Origin: Actinobacteria bacterium UBA7422
GTDB lineage: Bacteria > Actinomycetota > Actinomycetes > S36-B12
DNA length: 11,172 nt
Assembly: GCA_002469525.1 (NCBI GenBank)
Contig: DKME01000153.1
Span: 1-11,172 of the forward strand
Direction: 5' to 3'
Part shown: positions 1-6,104 of the stretch, piece after piece
How the letters are laid out: each line of letters begins with the position of its first letter
Position numbering within the stretch: position 1 is the stretch's first letter
Notes under the pieces: generated by a model
Database searches by the model: none
What the model was told of the DNA's origin: nothing
What the model saw: the letters and a program-made list of their open reading frames with translations, nothing else
Program-made: the position numbers and the translations under genes

Positions 1-515
1 GAGTAGCCAAAGCCTGTCGCGACGAGTGCATAACTCAAACTCGAAGCTGGACGCACGTGCAATTGTTGGACAATTTCAGCCTCAACTCTAAATGCCCCGA
101 CACCTGTAATACCGACATAACTGCATTGAGTCTCCGGGATTGCGATAACACCGACCGCCATCACTCCATTTATTTCAACGCCAATGGACACTCCCCACAA
201 GGGAATACCGAAAAGATAATTGACCGTGCCGTCGAGTGGGTCAATAATCCAGCGCACGCCAGAGGTGCCACTTCGATCCGCCCCCTCCTCACCTAGGATC
301 GCGTCCTTTGGTCGTTGTGATGTGATGCGTTCGACTATCAATTGCTCAGCACCCCTGTCCATCTCGCTGACCAGATCTGAACCGCTTGATTTGGTGTCGA
401 TACTCAGGCTCTTGGGGCGTTGCTCCTGTAGGAAATGCCCGGCCACCTGTGCGCAGTCCCAAGCAAGTTGGGCCAACTCGTGTTTGTCCAGTAACGCCTC
501 GCGATCGTTGCTCAT
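1..515 (-). CDS. Inositol monophosphatase family protein, N-terminal part (cut by the window edge)
   Basis: This is the first 171 codons of a Mg2+-dependent phosphatase of the inositol monophosphatase/SuhB family; the 3' part lies beyond base 1. The family removes phosphate from myo-inositol-1-phosphate or related sugar, nucleotide or histidinol phosphates, in the cytosol. The metal-binding motifs are visible: GEEG at about residues 75-78 and WIIDPLDGTVNY at about 89-100, where D92 and D95 match the family's DPxDGT aspartates. An ATGFGY motif typical of the family follows at about 166-171. I use the ATG at 515; an in-frame ATG at 557 would add 14 residues (MPARAKACLWQAEQ), and neither has a strong ribosome binding site. 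The gene is divergent from the MFS gene. The exact substrate cannot be read from this fragment. Confidence in the family is high. Confidence 0.93.
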   Translation of the reverse strand, partial: MSNDREALLDKHELAQLAWDCAQVAGHFLQEQRPKSLSIDTKSSGSDLVSEMDRGAEQLIVERITSQRPKDAILGEEGADRSGTSGVRWIIDPLDGTVNYLFGIPLWGVSIGVEINGVMAVGVIAIPETQCSYVGITGVGAFRVEAEIVQQLHVRPASSLSYALVATGFGY

Positions 516-522
516 CTGCTCA

Positions 523-539
523 GCCTGCCATAGACAGGC
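523..539. repeat. Short inverted repeat in the divergent IMPase/MFS intergenic region
   Basis: GCCTG (523-527) and CAGGC (535-539) form a 5-bp inverted repeat with a 7-base gap. Another CAGGC lies at 551-555. It sits just upstream of the phosphatase ATG at 515 and about 45 bp upstream of the MFS start, so it could be an operator or a small hairpin in the phosphatase leader. Arms this short can easily arise by chance. Confidence 0.2.
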
Positions 540-583
540 CTTCGCGCGGGCAGGCATCTGGTCTACCAGTACCTTTGGGGATC

Positions 584-1891
584 ATGTTGAAGTCCGTTTA
601 CCAACCATATGCCGATGCCCTAAAGGTCAGTGGCGCCGCTAAGTTTTCGGCTGCCGGTTTTGTTGCCAGGATGCCACTTGCAATGATTGTTTTGGGAATT
701 CTACTTCTCATCAGCAACACAACTGATTCTTATGCATTCGCCGGATTTCTACAAGCGCTCTTTACCGTCACCGCGGCACTGGCTGCCGTGATTTCCAGCC
801 GAATGAGCGACCGTTACGGCCAGCGAATCATCCTCGTATCACTATCGACCGTATTTTCCGTCAGCCTGTTTCTATTCGTCTATGCCGTCACAAACGATTT
901 TTCGCGAATCTGGCAGGCACTTCTTGCCGTCCTAGCCGGCGCAACATTTCCGGCCTACGGATCCTACGTCCGTACCCGCTGGGCATACGTTGTGGGGAAA
1001 AACCAACGAACTCTGCACAGCGCATTTGCTTGGGAGAGCATCCTGGACGAACTAATTTTCACAATCGGGCCACTGTTTGCAGTAGCGCTGGCATTCAATG
1101 TCAGTTTTGCGAGCCCAATTTTGGTGGGTGCAATTATCACGTTAGCGGGCGCACTCATCTTGGCTTCAATGGGTGGGTCGGCGCCACCACCCATTGCCCG
1201 CCAAGACCATCAAGATCAAGGCTCTGCAATTCGCCACCAGGGTATTATTTCTGTTGCTCTCGTTGCTGTGGGAATCGGGATTCTTTTTGGCACCTTCGAC
1301 GTTGGAGTTGTCGCTTTCATGCAAGAAGCGAATGTCCCCCAATTGTCCGGCGTGACCCTGGCCCTGTGGGCAGCCAGCTCTTTAATTGGTGGTTTTGTTT
1401 ACGGCAGCCGGCACTTCACTCTGTCCTTACCGCAGCAATTGATATATACGACCTTGGCCGTGACCGTTGTTGTTTTTCCGCTCGCCTTCATTCATTCCAC
1501 GATCCTGCTCATGGCGGCCGCGGCTCTCTCCGGATTTGCGATTGCCCCAACGCTGATCGCCACCTTTTCCCTCACCCAACGTCTCGTTCCGTCCAAGCTG
1601 CTCACTGAAGGTCTGACGTGGACAAACTCTGGGCTCGCAGCCGGATTCGCTCTCGGCGCGTCCCTTAGTGGAGTGCTCGTTGATCGCCTAGGGACCTCTT
1701 ACGCGTTTGGATTGGGAACTTTGGGGGCCGCACTTGCCCTGACCAGTTCATTAACCGCTCGCGAGCGGTGGTTACGGGCCATGTCGGCTCGTATTGATAA
1801 CCCTGCAACCGCTATCCCACTCCCACTGAATCAGGATCCGATTCCCGGTCCAGCACCCGGTGCGTTTCTTGACGAAACTGACAGCCGCTAA
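584..1891 (+). CDS. Major facilitator superfamily (MFS) transporter
   Basis: This is a membrane transporter of 435 residues, a usual MFS size. By eye it has about twelve hydrophobic helices, the first at roughly residues 22-44. The MFS motif A between helices 2 and 3 is recognisable as SRMSDRYGQR (about 72-81). A hydrophilic stretch around residues 205-220, rich in Pro, Gln and Asp, fits the central cytoplasmic loop between the two six-helix halves, and the C-terminus is a polar Pro-rich tail. I chose the ATG at 584 (MLKSVYQPYADAL) because the reading frame upstream, open back to 386, is not transporter-like and covers the divergent phosphatase. GGGG at 577-580 lies only 3 bases before the ATG, so the ribosome binding site is poor; a TACCTT at 570-575 could be a -10 for a leaderless transcript. 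The substrate is unknown; drug, sugar or metabolite efflux are all possible. Confidence 0.88.
   Translation: MLKSVYQPYADALKVSGAAKFSAAGFVARMPLAMIVLGILLLISNTTDSYAFAGFLQALFTVTAALAAVISSRMSDRYGQRIILVSLSTVFSVSLFLFVYAVTNDFSRIWQALLAVLAGATFPAYGSYVRTRWAYVVGKNQRTLHSAFAWESILDELIFTIGPLFAVALAFNVSFASPILVGAIITLAGALILASMGGSAPPPIARQDHQDQGSAIRHQGIISVALVAVGIGILFGTFDVGVVAFMQEANVPQLSGVTLALWAASSLIGGFVYGSRHFTLSLPQQLIYTTLAVTVVVFPLAFIHSTILLMAAAALSGFAIAPTLIATFSLTQRLVPSKLLTEGLTWTNSGLAAGFALGASLSGVLVDRLGTSYAFGLGTLGAALALTSSLTARERWLRAMSARIDNPATAIPLPLNQDPIPGPAPGAFLDETDSR
1754..1769. repeat. 16-bp perfect palindrome inside the MFS gene
   Basis: ACCGCTCGCGAGCGGT is a perfect 16-bp palindrome with a TCGCGA core, within codons for the cytoplasmic end of the transporter (TARERW). 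By base-composition-free arithmetic about 0.2 such palindromes are expected in a window this size. It could be a protein-binding site or a coincidence of codons. Confidence 0.3.
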
Positions 1892-1899
1892 GTTAGGCT
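1869..1899 (+). promoter_or_regulatory. Candidate promoter for sepH, inside the 3' end of the MFS gene
   Basis: TTGACG (1869-1874) matches the -35 consensus TTGACA at five of six positions. TAGGCT (1894-1899) fits the actinobacterial -10 pattern TANNNT, with a 19-bp spacer, slightly long. Seven bases after the -10 element is the ATG at 1907, so transcription would begin at or just before that ATG. This would give sepH its own promoter independent of the MFS gene. The call rests on sequence match only. Confidence 0.5.
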
Positions 1900-1906
1900 T
1901 ATCGTC

Positions 1907-1933
1907 ATGCCGAATACGAGGAGCACACTCTGA
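1907..1933 (+). CDS. Possible 8-codon leader ORF (MPNTRSTL) ahead of sepH
   Basis: An ATG at 1907, placed at the expected transcription start of the candidate promoter, opens an eight-codon frame, MPNTRSTL, ending in TGA at 1931-1933. That stop overlaps a CTG in the sepH frame as CTGA, the same geometry as an ATGA stop/start coupling. It is in a different frame from sepH and does not resemble the SepH N-terminus. It may be a translated leader that couples to sepH, or it may be meaningless. Confidence 0.25.
   Translation: MPNTRSTL
1918..1923 (+). promoter_or_regulatory. Ribosome binding site GAGGAG that favours an unusual sepH start
   Basis: GAGGAG lies 6 bases before the CTG at 1930 and 15 bases before the TTG at 1939. 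The spacing suits the CTG much better, so this site bears on which sepH start is used. Confidence 0.45.
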
Positions 1934-1938
1934 ACCCC

Positions 1939-2613
1939 TTGAGCCCACGCGAAGTGCAGCAGCGAGTTCGTGCTGGGGAATCTGCCGAGTCCGTGGCGCA
2001 GGAGACCGGATGGGATTTGGCCAGGGTTACTCGGTACGCCGAACCACCCTTGCGTGAGCGTTCCTACGTCGCCGAGTGCGCGTTAAACGTTCAACTTCAT
2101 CATTCGCGTGGAAGTTCAACACTTGAAAGCGTTGTCGCTCTCGCGCTGGGTGCCGAGCCTGGGGCACTCGACTGGGACAGTGCCTACCTCGATGGCCAAT
2201 GGATAGTTTACTGCGAGAACTCTGTTGGATCTGAGCATGCGCAATGGTCGTATGAACCCTCCGGGAAAACGGTCAATCCACTCAACGCGAGCGCCCGATC
2301 CTTGATGGGTCTCGACCCCGTTCGGCAATCGGCAACCGAGTCCTCGCGGGAGTCCACAATTATTGTTGACACCACGGCCGCACGAATCACACCCCAAATT
2401 CAAGGGGTCACCCCGGAAGATAACTCACAGCCAACGAAGCTTGTTGCCGTCCCGGAATTGGTCAGTGAGGTCCTCGAATTTGACGAACCGGTTACCGAAC
2501 CCGAAATTATTGTGTCTCCTGCGGCTCCGGCAACCAAGAAGACCCGTAAAGGCCGTGCGAAAGTTCCCAGTTGGGACGAAATACTCTTTGGTTCGCAGAC
2601 CACACAGGATTAG
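1939..2613 (+). CDS. sepH: Septation protein SepH (DUF3071), short form lacking the usual N-terminal section
   Basis: SepH is an actinobacterial cell-division protein that binds FtsZ and promotes Z-ring assembly. The recognisable block begins at once with SPREVQQRVRAGESAESVAQ, the helix-turn-helix part of DUF3071. It continues with GALDWDSAYLDGQWIVYCE and AQWSYEPSGKTVNPLN, typical of the rest of the domain. A Pro/Ala/Glu-rich variable linker follows, then the conserved tail RAKVPSWDEILFG near residues 206-218. The length is 224 residues, well below the roughly 340 of Streptomyces SepH. The strand-rich section of about 50-60 residues that usually precedes the helix-turn-helix is absent, and the frame closes at TAG 1894-1896. 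Start codon is uncertain: TTG 1939 is used here. CTG 1930 has a better placed GAGGAG (1918-1923, 6-base spacer) and would add LNP. There is no ATG or GTG in frame. Family identity is firm. Confidence 0.88.
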   Translation: MSPREVQQRVRAGESAESVAQETGWDLARVTRYAEPPLRERSYVAECALNVQLHHSRGSSTLESVVALALGAEPGALDWDSAYLDGQWIVYCENSVGSEHAQWSYEPSGKTVNPLNASARSLMGLDPVRQSATESSRESTIIVDTTAARITPQIQGVTPEDNSQPTKLVAVPELVSEVLEFDEPVTEPEIIVSPAAPATKKTRKGRAKVPSWDEILFGSQTTQD

Positions 2614-2619
2614 CGCCTA

Positions 2620-2651
2620 GCTAACCGGTCCAGAAGGGCTACGCCGTTAGC
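2620..2651. terminator. Candidate bidirectional hairpin between sepH and tdk
   Basis: GCTAACCGG (2620-2628) pairs with CCGTTAGC (2644-2651) across a 15-base loop, with one bulged C. It lies between the converging ends of sepH (stop 2611-2613) and tdk (stop 2647-2649 on the minus strand) and includes the last tdk bases. Neither side has a T-tract, but actinobacterial terminators often lack one. It could serve both genes. Confidence 0.4.
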
Positions 2652-3312
2652 GGCCATAGTCTTCCTCGCCAGAATCAAATGGCAATGGTTCACGTGACAT
2701 GTGCGCATTGCCGGCTCGCTTGGACGTGAGTCTGGCGCGATAGTGCCGGCGACAGAGCACTTCATAGGAAACCTCCGAGGTGCTGCTGACATCCCCCACC
2801 ATTACCTGATCTCCGTCGGTGGTCATTATCCCATCGACTGTCCGGGCGTTATGTAAAGCGCGGCTTCCACACCAACACAGTGCTTCAACTTGTAAATATT
2901 GGACTCGGTCTGCTAACTCCAATAGCCGGGCAGAGCCTGGAAAGAGTTTTGTCCGAAAATCAGTAAGGATTCCAAAGGCGAAGACATCGATCGCGAGATC
3001 GTCGACCAGTTGCGCAATTTGCTCAACCTGTTCGGGAGTGTAAAACTGGGCCTCGTCACAAATCAAGTAGTCAATCCGATGTCCATTGGACAACCTGTCA
3101 ACCACAAACCTTCGAAGGTTGAGTCCGTCGCTGACCTCAATCGCGGGGACTTCTAATCCCAGACGGCTTGACAGGACAGATTCCCCAGCGCGATCAAACT
3201 TGGTCAACACCAAGCCCGAACGACCTCGACTTGCATGATTGTGGTCTGTTTGCAGCGCCAACGTCGACTTACCGCAATCCATTGTTCCCGCGAAATAGAT
3301 CAATTCGGCCAC
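2647..3312 (-). CDS. tdk: Thymidine kinase (type II)
   Basis: This enzyme phosphorylates thymidine to dTMP with ATP in the cytosol, the salvage route to dTTP. All landmarks of the TK1-like family are present in 221 residues. They are the P-loop GTMDCGKST at 9-17, the Walker B/catalytic segment CDEAQF at 85-90 with E87 as likely base, and the FGILTDFRTKLFPGS region at 113-127. The zinc-binding pairs are CWC at 146-148 and CRRH at 187-190, and the lasso and substrate segment lies between them. The GTG at 3312 (MAELIYFAGTM) is the only plausible start, as TAG closes the frame a short way upstream; no clear ribosome binding site is seen. The acidic C-terminal tail (residues about 200-221) is variable in the family. 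It is probably transcribed with the phosphodiesterase gene upstream (66-bp gap) and converges with sepH. Confidence 0.96.
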   Translation of the reverse strand: MAELIYFAGTMDCGKSTLALQTDHNHASRGRSGLVLTKFDRAGESVLSSRLGLEVPAIEVSDGLNLRRFVVDRLSNGHRIDYLICDEAQFYTPEQVEQIAQLVDDLAIDVFAFGILTDFRTKLFPGSARLLELADRVQYLQVEALCWCGSRALHNARTVDGIMTTDGDQVMVGDVSSTSEVSYEVLCRRHYRARLTSKRAGNAHMSREPLPFDSGEEDYGR

Positions 3313-3378
3313 TGGCGCATAATTCCACGCCGCCTACTGCCCACACCACTTGGCCTTGTGAACGATCGTGCTGATCTC

Positions 3379-4524
3379 CTAGCCAGAATGAATGACTCGA
3401 AACGGAATGCGCATTTCGGCCTCAGAGTGGGCTCCGTGCTGTCCGAGTAAAGCCGAGGATCGTGGGTCCATCACGCTTCCCAGTGACGCATCGGTGCGTG
3501 AAATTGCCATAAAATCACCGATCCGACCCGCGAAGTCTGGATCAAGATCGGGAAACATTCCCGCGGAAAGAAGTTGCTCCCGTAAAAGAACCTCGAAATC
3601 AGAACCCAACAACTCAGCCCAATGAGCGGCGACTTCCACCGCGGCTCCAGGTTCGGTGTAGAGATGCCTTGCTCTGGGCTCCCCCGCGACCATAGTTACC
3701 CCGTGCATCAATTTCGGCACGGACTCAATCAAGATCTGACGCTCACTGGGGCACGCCACCATTCCATGATCCGATGTCACAACGAAACTGATATCGCGGT
3801 GCGGTAACTCATGCACCATAGTGGCGATCCGAGATATAAATGCGTCGATTCTGGTGAATTCAGCGAGCCAAGGTTTCGAACCCGGACCGTGCACATGGCC
3901 GACTCGATCTAACTCCGGCCAATACATGTACGTCAAGGCTGGTTTGCTGGCGTTGACAATTCGATCTAGGACAACTCGTTGCATCTGAGTCAGGTCCGAG
4001 CACCCCAAGTATTCGCCGCCACGAAGCACGGAACGAGTAAGACCTGAGTTTCGGTGCTTTTCCCCGGCAATGCTGGAAACATCGATCCCATGTTCACTTG
4101 CCCACTCAAAAAGTGGTGCAACAGGGATCATGGCCAACGGATGGGGGGTGGACTTCCACTTCAAGGGTGCAAAAAGTTGCTCCTCCTCCGGCAAGAAGAA
4201 GCTTGCACCAACAAACCCATGTGCACCGGGTCTGGCCCCTGTTCCTAGCGATCCCAATGCAACAGGCGTTGTGCTCGGAAATTGGGTGTGCATGGGTATA
4301 TCAAGAGTTGTTGTGTTCAGAAATGACTCTGATCCGAAGTCTTGGAGTTGGACTTCACCCAGGCCGTCAACGAGAAGGACCAAGACATGAGATGAAGTCG
4401 GTATCGGGTTTTCACCATTCGCAGACGGGATCGGCGCACCGTTAGGAAGCAGGGCACTCAGGGCACTCAGGGCACTTGGTATGACATCTTTTAGTTCCAT
4501 CGAAAATTGTGTATTCAGTGTCAT
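3379..4524 (-). CDS. Alkaline-phosphatase-superfamily phosphodiesterase / nucleotide pyrophosphatase
   Basis: This is a 381-residue member of the type I phosphodiesterase/nucleotide pyrophosphatase branch of the alkaline phosphatase superfamily, a two-zinc hydrolase of phosphate mono- or diesters. The full metal-ligand set can be assigned by motif: D53 in LLVDGLG, the nucleophile Thr in FPSTTP (T85 or T86), D206 and H210 in ELDRVGH, D252 and H253 in SDHGM, and H363 in GQHGAHSE. There is no signal peptide, so it should be cytosolic; the natural substrate is unknown. The start is set at the ATG 4524; a TTG directly before it (4527) is in frame. Near the N-terminus a tandem SALSALSAL (residues 17-25) comes from a 9-bp DNA repeat. 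It lies between the DUF5998 gene (28-bp gap) and tdk (66-bp gap) on the same strand and is probably co-transcribed with them. Confidence 0.9.
   Translation of the reverse strand: MTLNTQFSMELKDVIPSALSALSALLPNGAPIPSANGENPIPTSSHVLVLLVDGLGEVQLQDFGSESFLNTTTLDIPMHTQFPSTTPVALGSLGTGARPGAHGFVGASFFLPEEEQLFAPLKWKSTPHPLAMIPVAPLFEWASEHGIDVSSIAGEKHRNSGLTRSVLRGGEYLGCSDLTQMQRVVLDRIVNASKPALTYMYWPELDRVGHVHGPGSKPWLAEFTRIDAFISRIATMVHELPHRDISFVVTSDHGMVACPSERQILIESVPKLMHGVTMVAGEPRARHLYTEPGAAVEVAAHWAELLGSDFEVLLREQLLSAGMFPDLDPDFAGRIGDFMAISRTDASLGSVMDPRSSALLGQHGAHSEAEMRIPFRVIHSG
4451..4477. repeat. Three tandem 9-bp repeats (AGGGCACTC)
   Basis: AGGGCACTC occurs at 4451-4459 and 4460-4468, and with one change (AGGGCACTT) at 4469-4477. 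On the minus strand it encodes the Ser-Ala-Leu triplet three times near the N-terminus of the phosphodiesterase. The unit is a multiple of three, so copy-number change would keep the frame. Confidence 0.85.
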
Positions 4525-4545
4525 CAATTCGTTCTCATCAATTCG
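4521..4545. repeat. 14-bp-period tandem duplication over the phosphodiesterase start codon
   Basis: TCATCAATTCG occurs at 4521-4531 and again at 4535-4545. Read on the minus strand this is CGAATTGATGA twice, so the start context TTGATGA is duplicated. The upstream copy's ATG (4538) reads MRTN and stops at a TGA that overlaps the true ATG (TGATG). The duplication occupies most of the gap between the DUF5998 stop and the phosphodiesterase start. Confidence 0.8.
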
Positions 4546-4552
4546 ATCTCAT

Positions 4553-5125
4553 CTAGCGAGGCAACGAGACGCTTGCCAAGGAGAGAGTGTCGGCGAAAGC
4601 AAGTACCTGAGCAACCGTTTCGTGGCCGTCGGCAGCCTGTGAAACCCGCAGGGAGAAATCGTCATTGGTGGTGGTACCCACGAAACCGTGCTCGGCATCA
4701 CACTCGGGGTCTCCGCAAGACGCTGGCTCCAACTCAATTCGACTGACAGCTCCCCAACCAACCGTGAGTACGACTTCTGACACCAATCGCCCCTGCTCAC
4801 CAAGAGGATCTTTCACAACCCGGTTGAGCACCACCGTGTCAATCGCACCAAGTCGCACGCTTTCATTCGAGGTCGAAGCATAAGCCTGTCCTTCATGGTT
4901 GTGTTCGTCCGTGTGAGAGACGATCAGTCGCGACTGCGTTAAGGCCAACACACTCATGTGGCGCCTGAGTTCGTCACGGTCAAATGTGGCTTCCTGGTGC
5001 ACTACATAGGCGAGGAGTTCCTCCTGACCCAATGCACTTTCCAAAGCCTGAAATACGACCTGTGGGTAATACCCGTGTCGCTCGAGATCACTTTGCAGCT
5101 CCTGCTGCAAGACACCTGTATTCAT
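4553..5125 (-). CDS. DUF5998 family protein
   Basis: This matches an uncharacterised actinobacterial family (DUF5998) by ERHGYYPQVV near the N-terminus, VVHQEATFDRDELRRH at 41-56, LIVSHTDEH at 67-75, EVVLTVGWGAVSRIELEPA and CGDPECDAEHG. The protein is 190 residues, soluble, with no signal peptide or membrane helix. The middle has a strand pattern (VLALTQSRLIVS then SVRLGAIDTVVL) like PH-like bacterial domains, which is my inference. C137, C142 and H146 form a compact C-x4-C-x3-H cluster that could hold zinc, with an HTDEHNH stretch at 71-77 as a possible partner. I prefer the ATG at 5125; a TTG at 5134 would add three residues. The ATG has no usable ribosome binding site (GGGGG is 2 bases away) but a -10-like element lies just upstream, suggesting a leaderless or nearly leaderless mRNA. 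It is the first gene of the minus-strand group. The function is unknown. Confidence 0.85.
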   Translation of the reverse strand: MNTGVLQQELQSDLERHGYYPQVVFQALESALGQEELLAYVVHQEATFDRDELRRHMSVLALTQSRLIVSHTDEHNHEGQAYASTSNESVRLGAIDTVVLNRVVKDPLGEQGRLVSEVVLTVGWGAVSRIELEPASCGDPECDAEHGFVGTTTNDDFSLRVSQAADGHETVAQVLAFADTLSLASVSLPR

Positions 5126-5133
5126 TGCCCCCA

Positions 5134-5161
5134 AGTCTAGGGGTTAGGGTCATTAAGTGAA
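5134..5161 (-). promoter_or_regulatory. Candidate promoter for the DUF5998 gene (near-leaderless)
   Basis: On the minus strand, TTCACT (5161-5156) is a -35-like element and TAGACT (5139-5134) a -10-like element fitting TANNNT, with a 16-bp spacer. The start codon A at 5125 follows 8 bases after the -10, so the mRNA would begin at or within a base or two of the ATG. The -35 element covers the psuG start codon. This is a sequence match only. Confidence 0.45.
5145..5150 (+). promoter_or_regulatory. TAGGGT before psuG: leaderless -10 element or ribosome binding site
   Basis: TAGGGT (5145-5150) ends 6 bases before the psuG GTG at 5157. It fits a TANNNT -10 element that would start transcription at the GTG itself; a poor -35 match TTCATT (5121-5126) lies 18 bp upstream. 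Alternatively AGGG (5146-5149) with a 7-base spacer is an ordinary Shine-Dalgarno site. The two readings cannot be separated from sequence. Confidence 0.4.
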
Positions 5162-6098
5162 TTTCTTGAACCATAAATCGGATTTATTTTCCTTCACGCC
5201 AGAGGTCTTGGATGCACTCAATACGGGTGCACCCGTTGTAGCCCTGGAGTCCACCATTATCAGCCACGGACTTCCTCGCCCGGAGAATATGCGCGTCGCG
5301 GCCGAGGTCGAAGACATAGTGCGCTCCCGTGGCGCCGTGCCAGCCACGATCGCGATGCTTGAAGGGCGCATTCATGTTGGTCTCAATGAAAGCGAACTCG
5401 AAGCGGTCGCAACCCGTGACGATGTTGTGAAGACGAGCATCCGAGACTTAGCAACGGTCGCAGCACGCAAAGGATTCGCTGCTACGACAGTAGCGGCGAC
5501 GAGTCACTTGGCTAATCTGGTGGGGATTCGCGTTTTTGCCACCGGGGGCTTAGGCGGAGTACACCGTCACGCTCGAGAGAGTTGGGATGAGTCCGCGGAT
5601 TTAACCGCCTTAAGTCAAATCCCGATCACAATTGTCTGTTCCGGCGTAAAGTCAATCCTTGATGTTGGGGCAACATTGGAAAGACTCGAAACCCTCAATG
5701 TAGGCGTGGTCGTATTTGGATCTCAGGAGTTTCCTGGTTTTTATCTCAGCGAGTCGGGCTTCACCGTCGACTGGTCACTTGACGACCCGGCCGACATCGC
5801 CGACGTAATGGCCACTCGTCGCCAACTCGACATTACATCTGGCCTCGTGATTGCACATCCGCTACCACATGCCAGCCAGCTTGATCCCGACCTTCACGAC
5901 CAAGTACTCACCGAGGGACTGAAACTTGCCGACTCGAAAAAGATCGCGGGAAAGGACGTCACGCCATTTCTTCTAGATCATTTTCATCGGGCAACACATG
6001 GGCAAAGTCTGGTTGTCAACACCGAGATCATCGTTCGCAATGCCGAACTTGCTGCCCGAATTTCAGTTGCGGACTCACGCGATTTTTCCCAGGCCTAA
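5157..6098 (+). CDS. psuG: Pseudouridine-5'-phosphate glycosidase
   Basis: PsuG breaks the C-C glycosidic bond of pseudouridine 5'-phosphate to give uracil and ribose-5-phosphate, in the cytosol. The protein has 313 residues, almost the same as E. coli PsuG (312). Family motifs run in order: VVALESTIISHGLPRPEN (about 27-44), RGAVPATIAMLEGRIHVGL (58-76), VKTSIRDL (91-98), TTVAATSHLA (110-119), FATGGLGGVHR (127-137), CSGVKSILDVGATLERLE (161-178) and VVNTEII (286-292). E31, K92, K165 (the likely Schiff-base lysine) and N288 line up with the residues known as catalytic in E. coli PsuG. The GTG at 5157 is chosen because it puts E31 at the usual position and has AGGG 7 bases upstream. It is followed 6 bp later by the kinase gene, the expected partner, and starts 31 bp from the divergent DUF5998 gene. 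Confidence 0.96.
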   Translation: MNFLNHKSDLFSFTPEVLDALNTGAPVVALESTIISHGLPRPENMRVAAEVEDIVRSRGAVPATIAMLEGRIHVGLNESELEAVATRDDVVKTSIRDLATVAARKGFAATTVAATSHLANLVGIRVFATGGLGGVHRHARESWDESADLTALSQIPITIVCSGVKSILDVGATLERLETLNVGVVVFGSQEFPGFYLSESGFTVDWSLDDPADIADVMATRRQLDITSGLVIAHPLPHASQLDPDLHDQVLTEGLKLADSKKIAGKDVTPFLLDHFHRATHGQSLVVNTEIIVRNAELAARISVADSRDFSQA

Positions 6099-6104
6099 TC
6101 ACAC

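Noticed and set aside
386..583. Extra 66 codons upstream of the MFS ATG in the same frame
   Set aside because: The translation is Pro/Arg/Cys-rich and covers the divergent phosphatase gene; the transporter begins naturally at 584.
1030..1608. Second plus-strand frame inside the MFS gene (192 codons)
   Set aside because: It is a frame shadow, rich in Cys, Arg and His, with no domain; the MFS frame has clear membrane helices.
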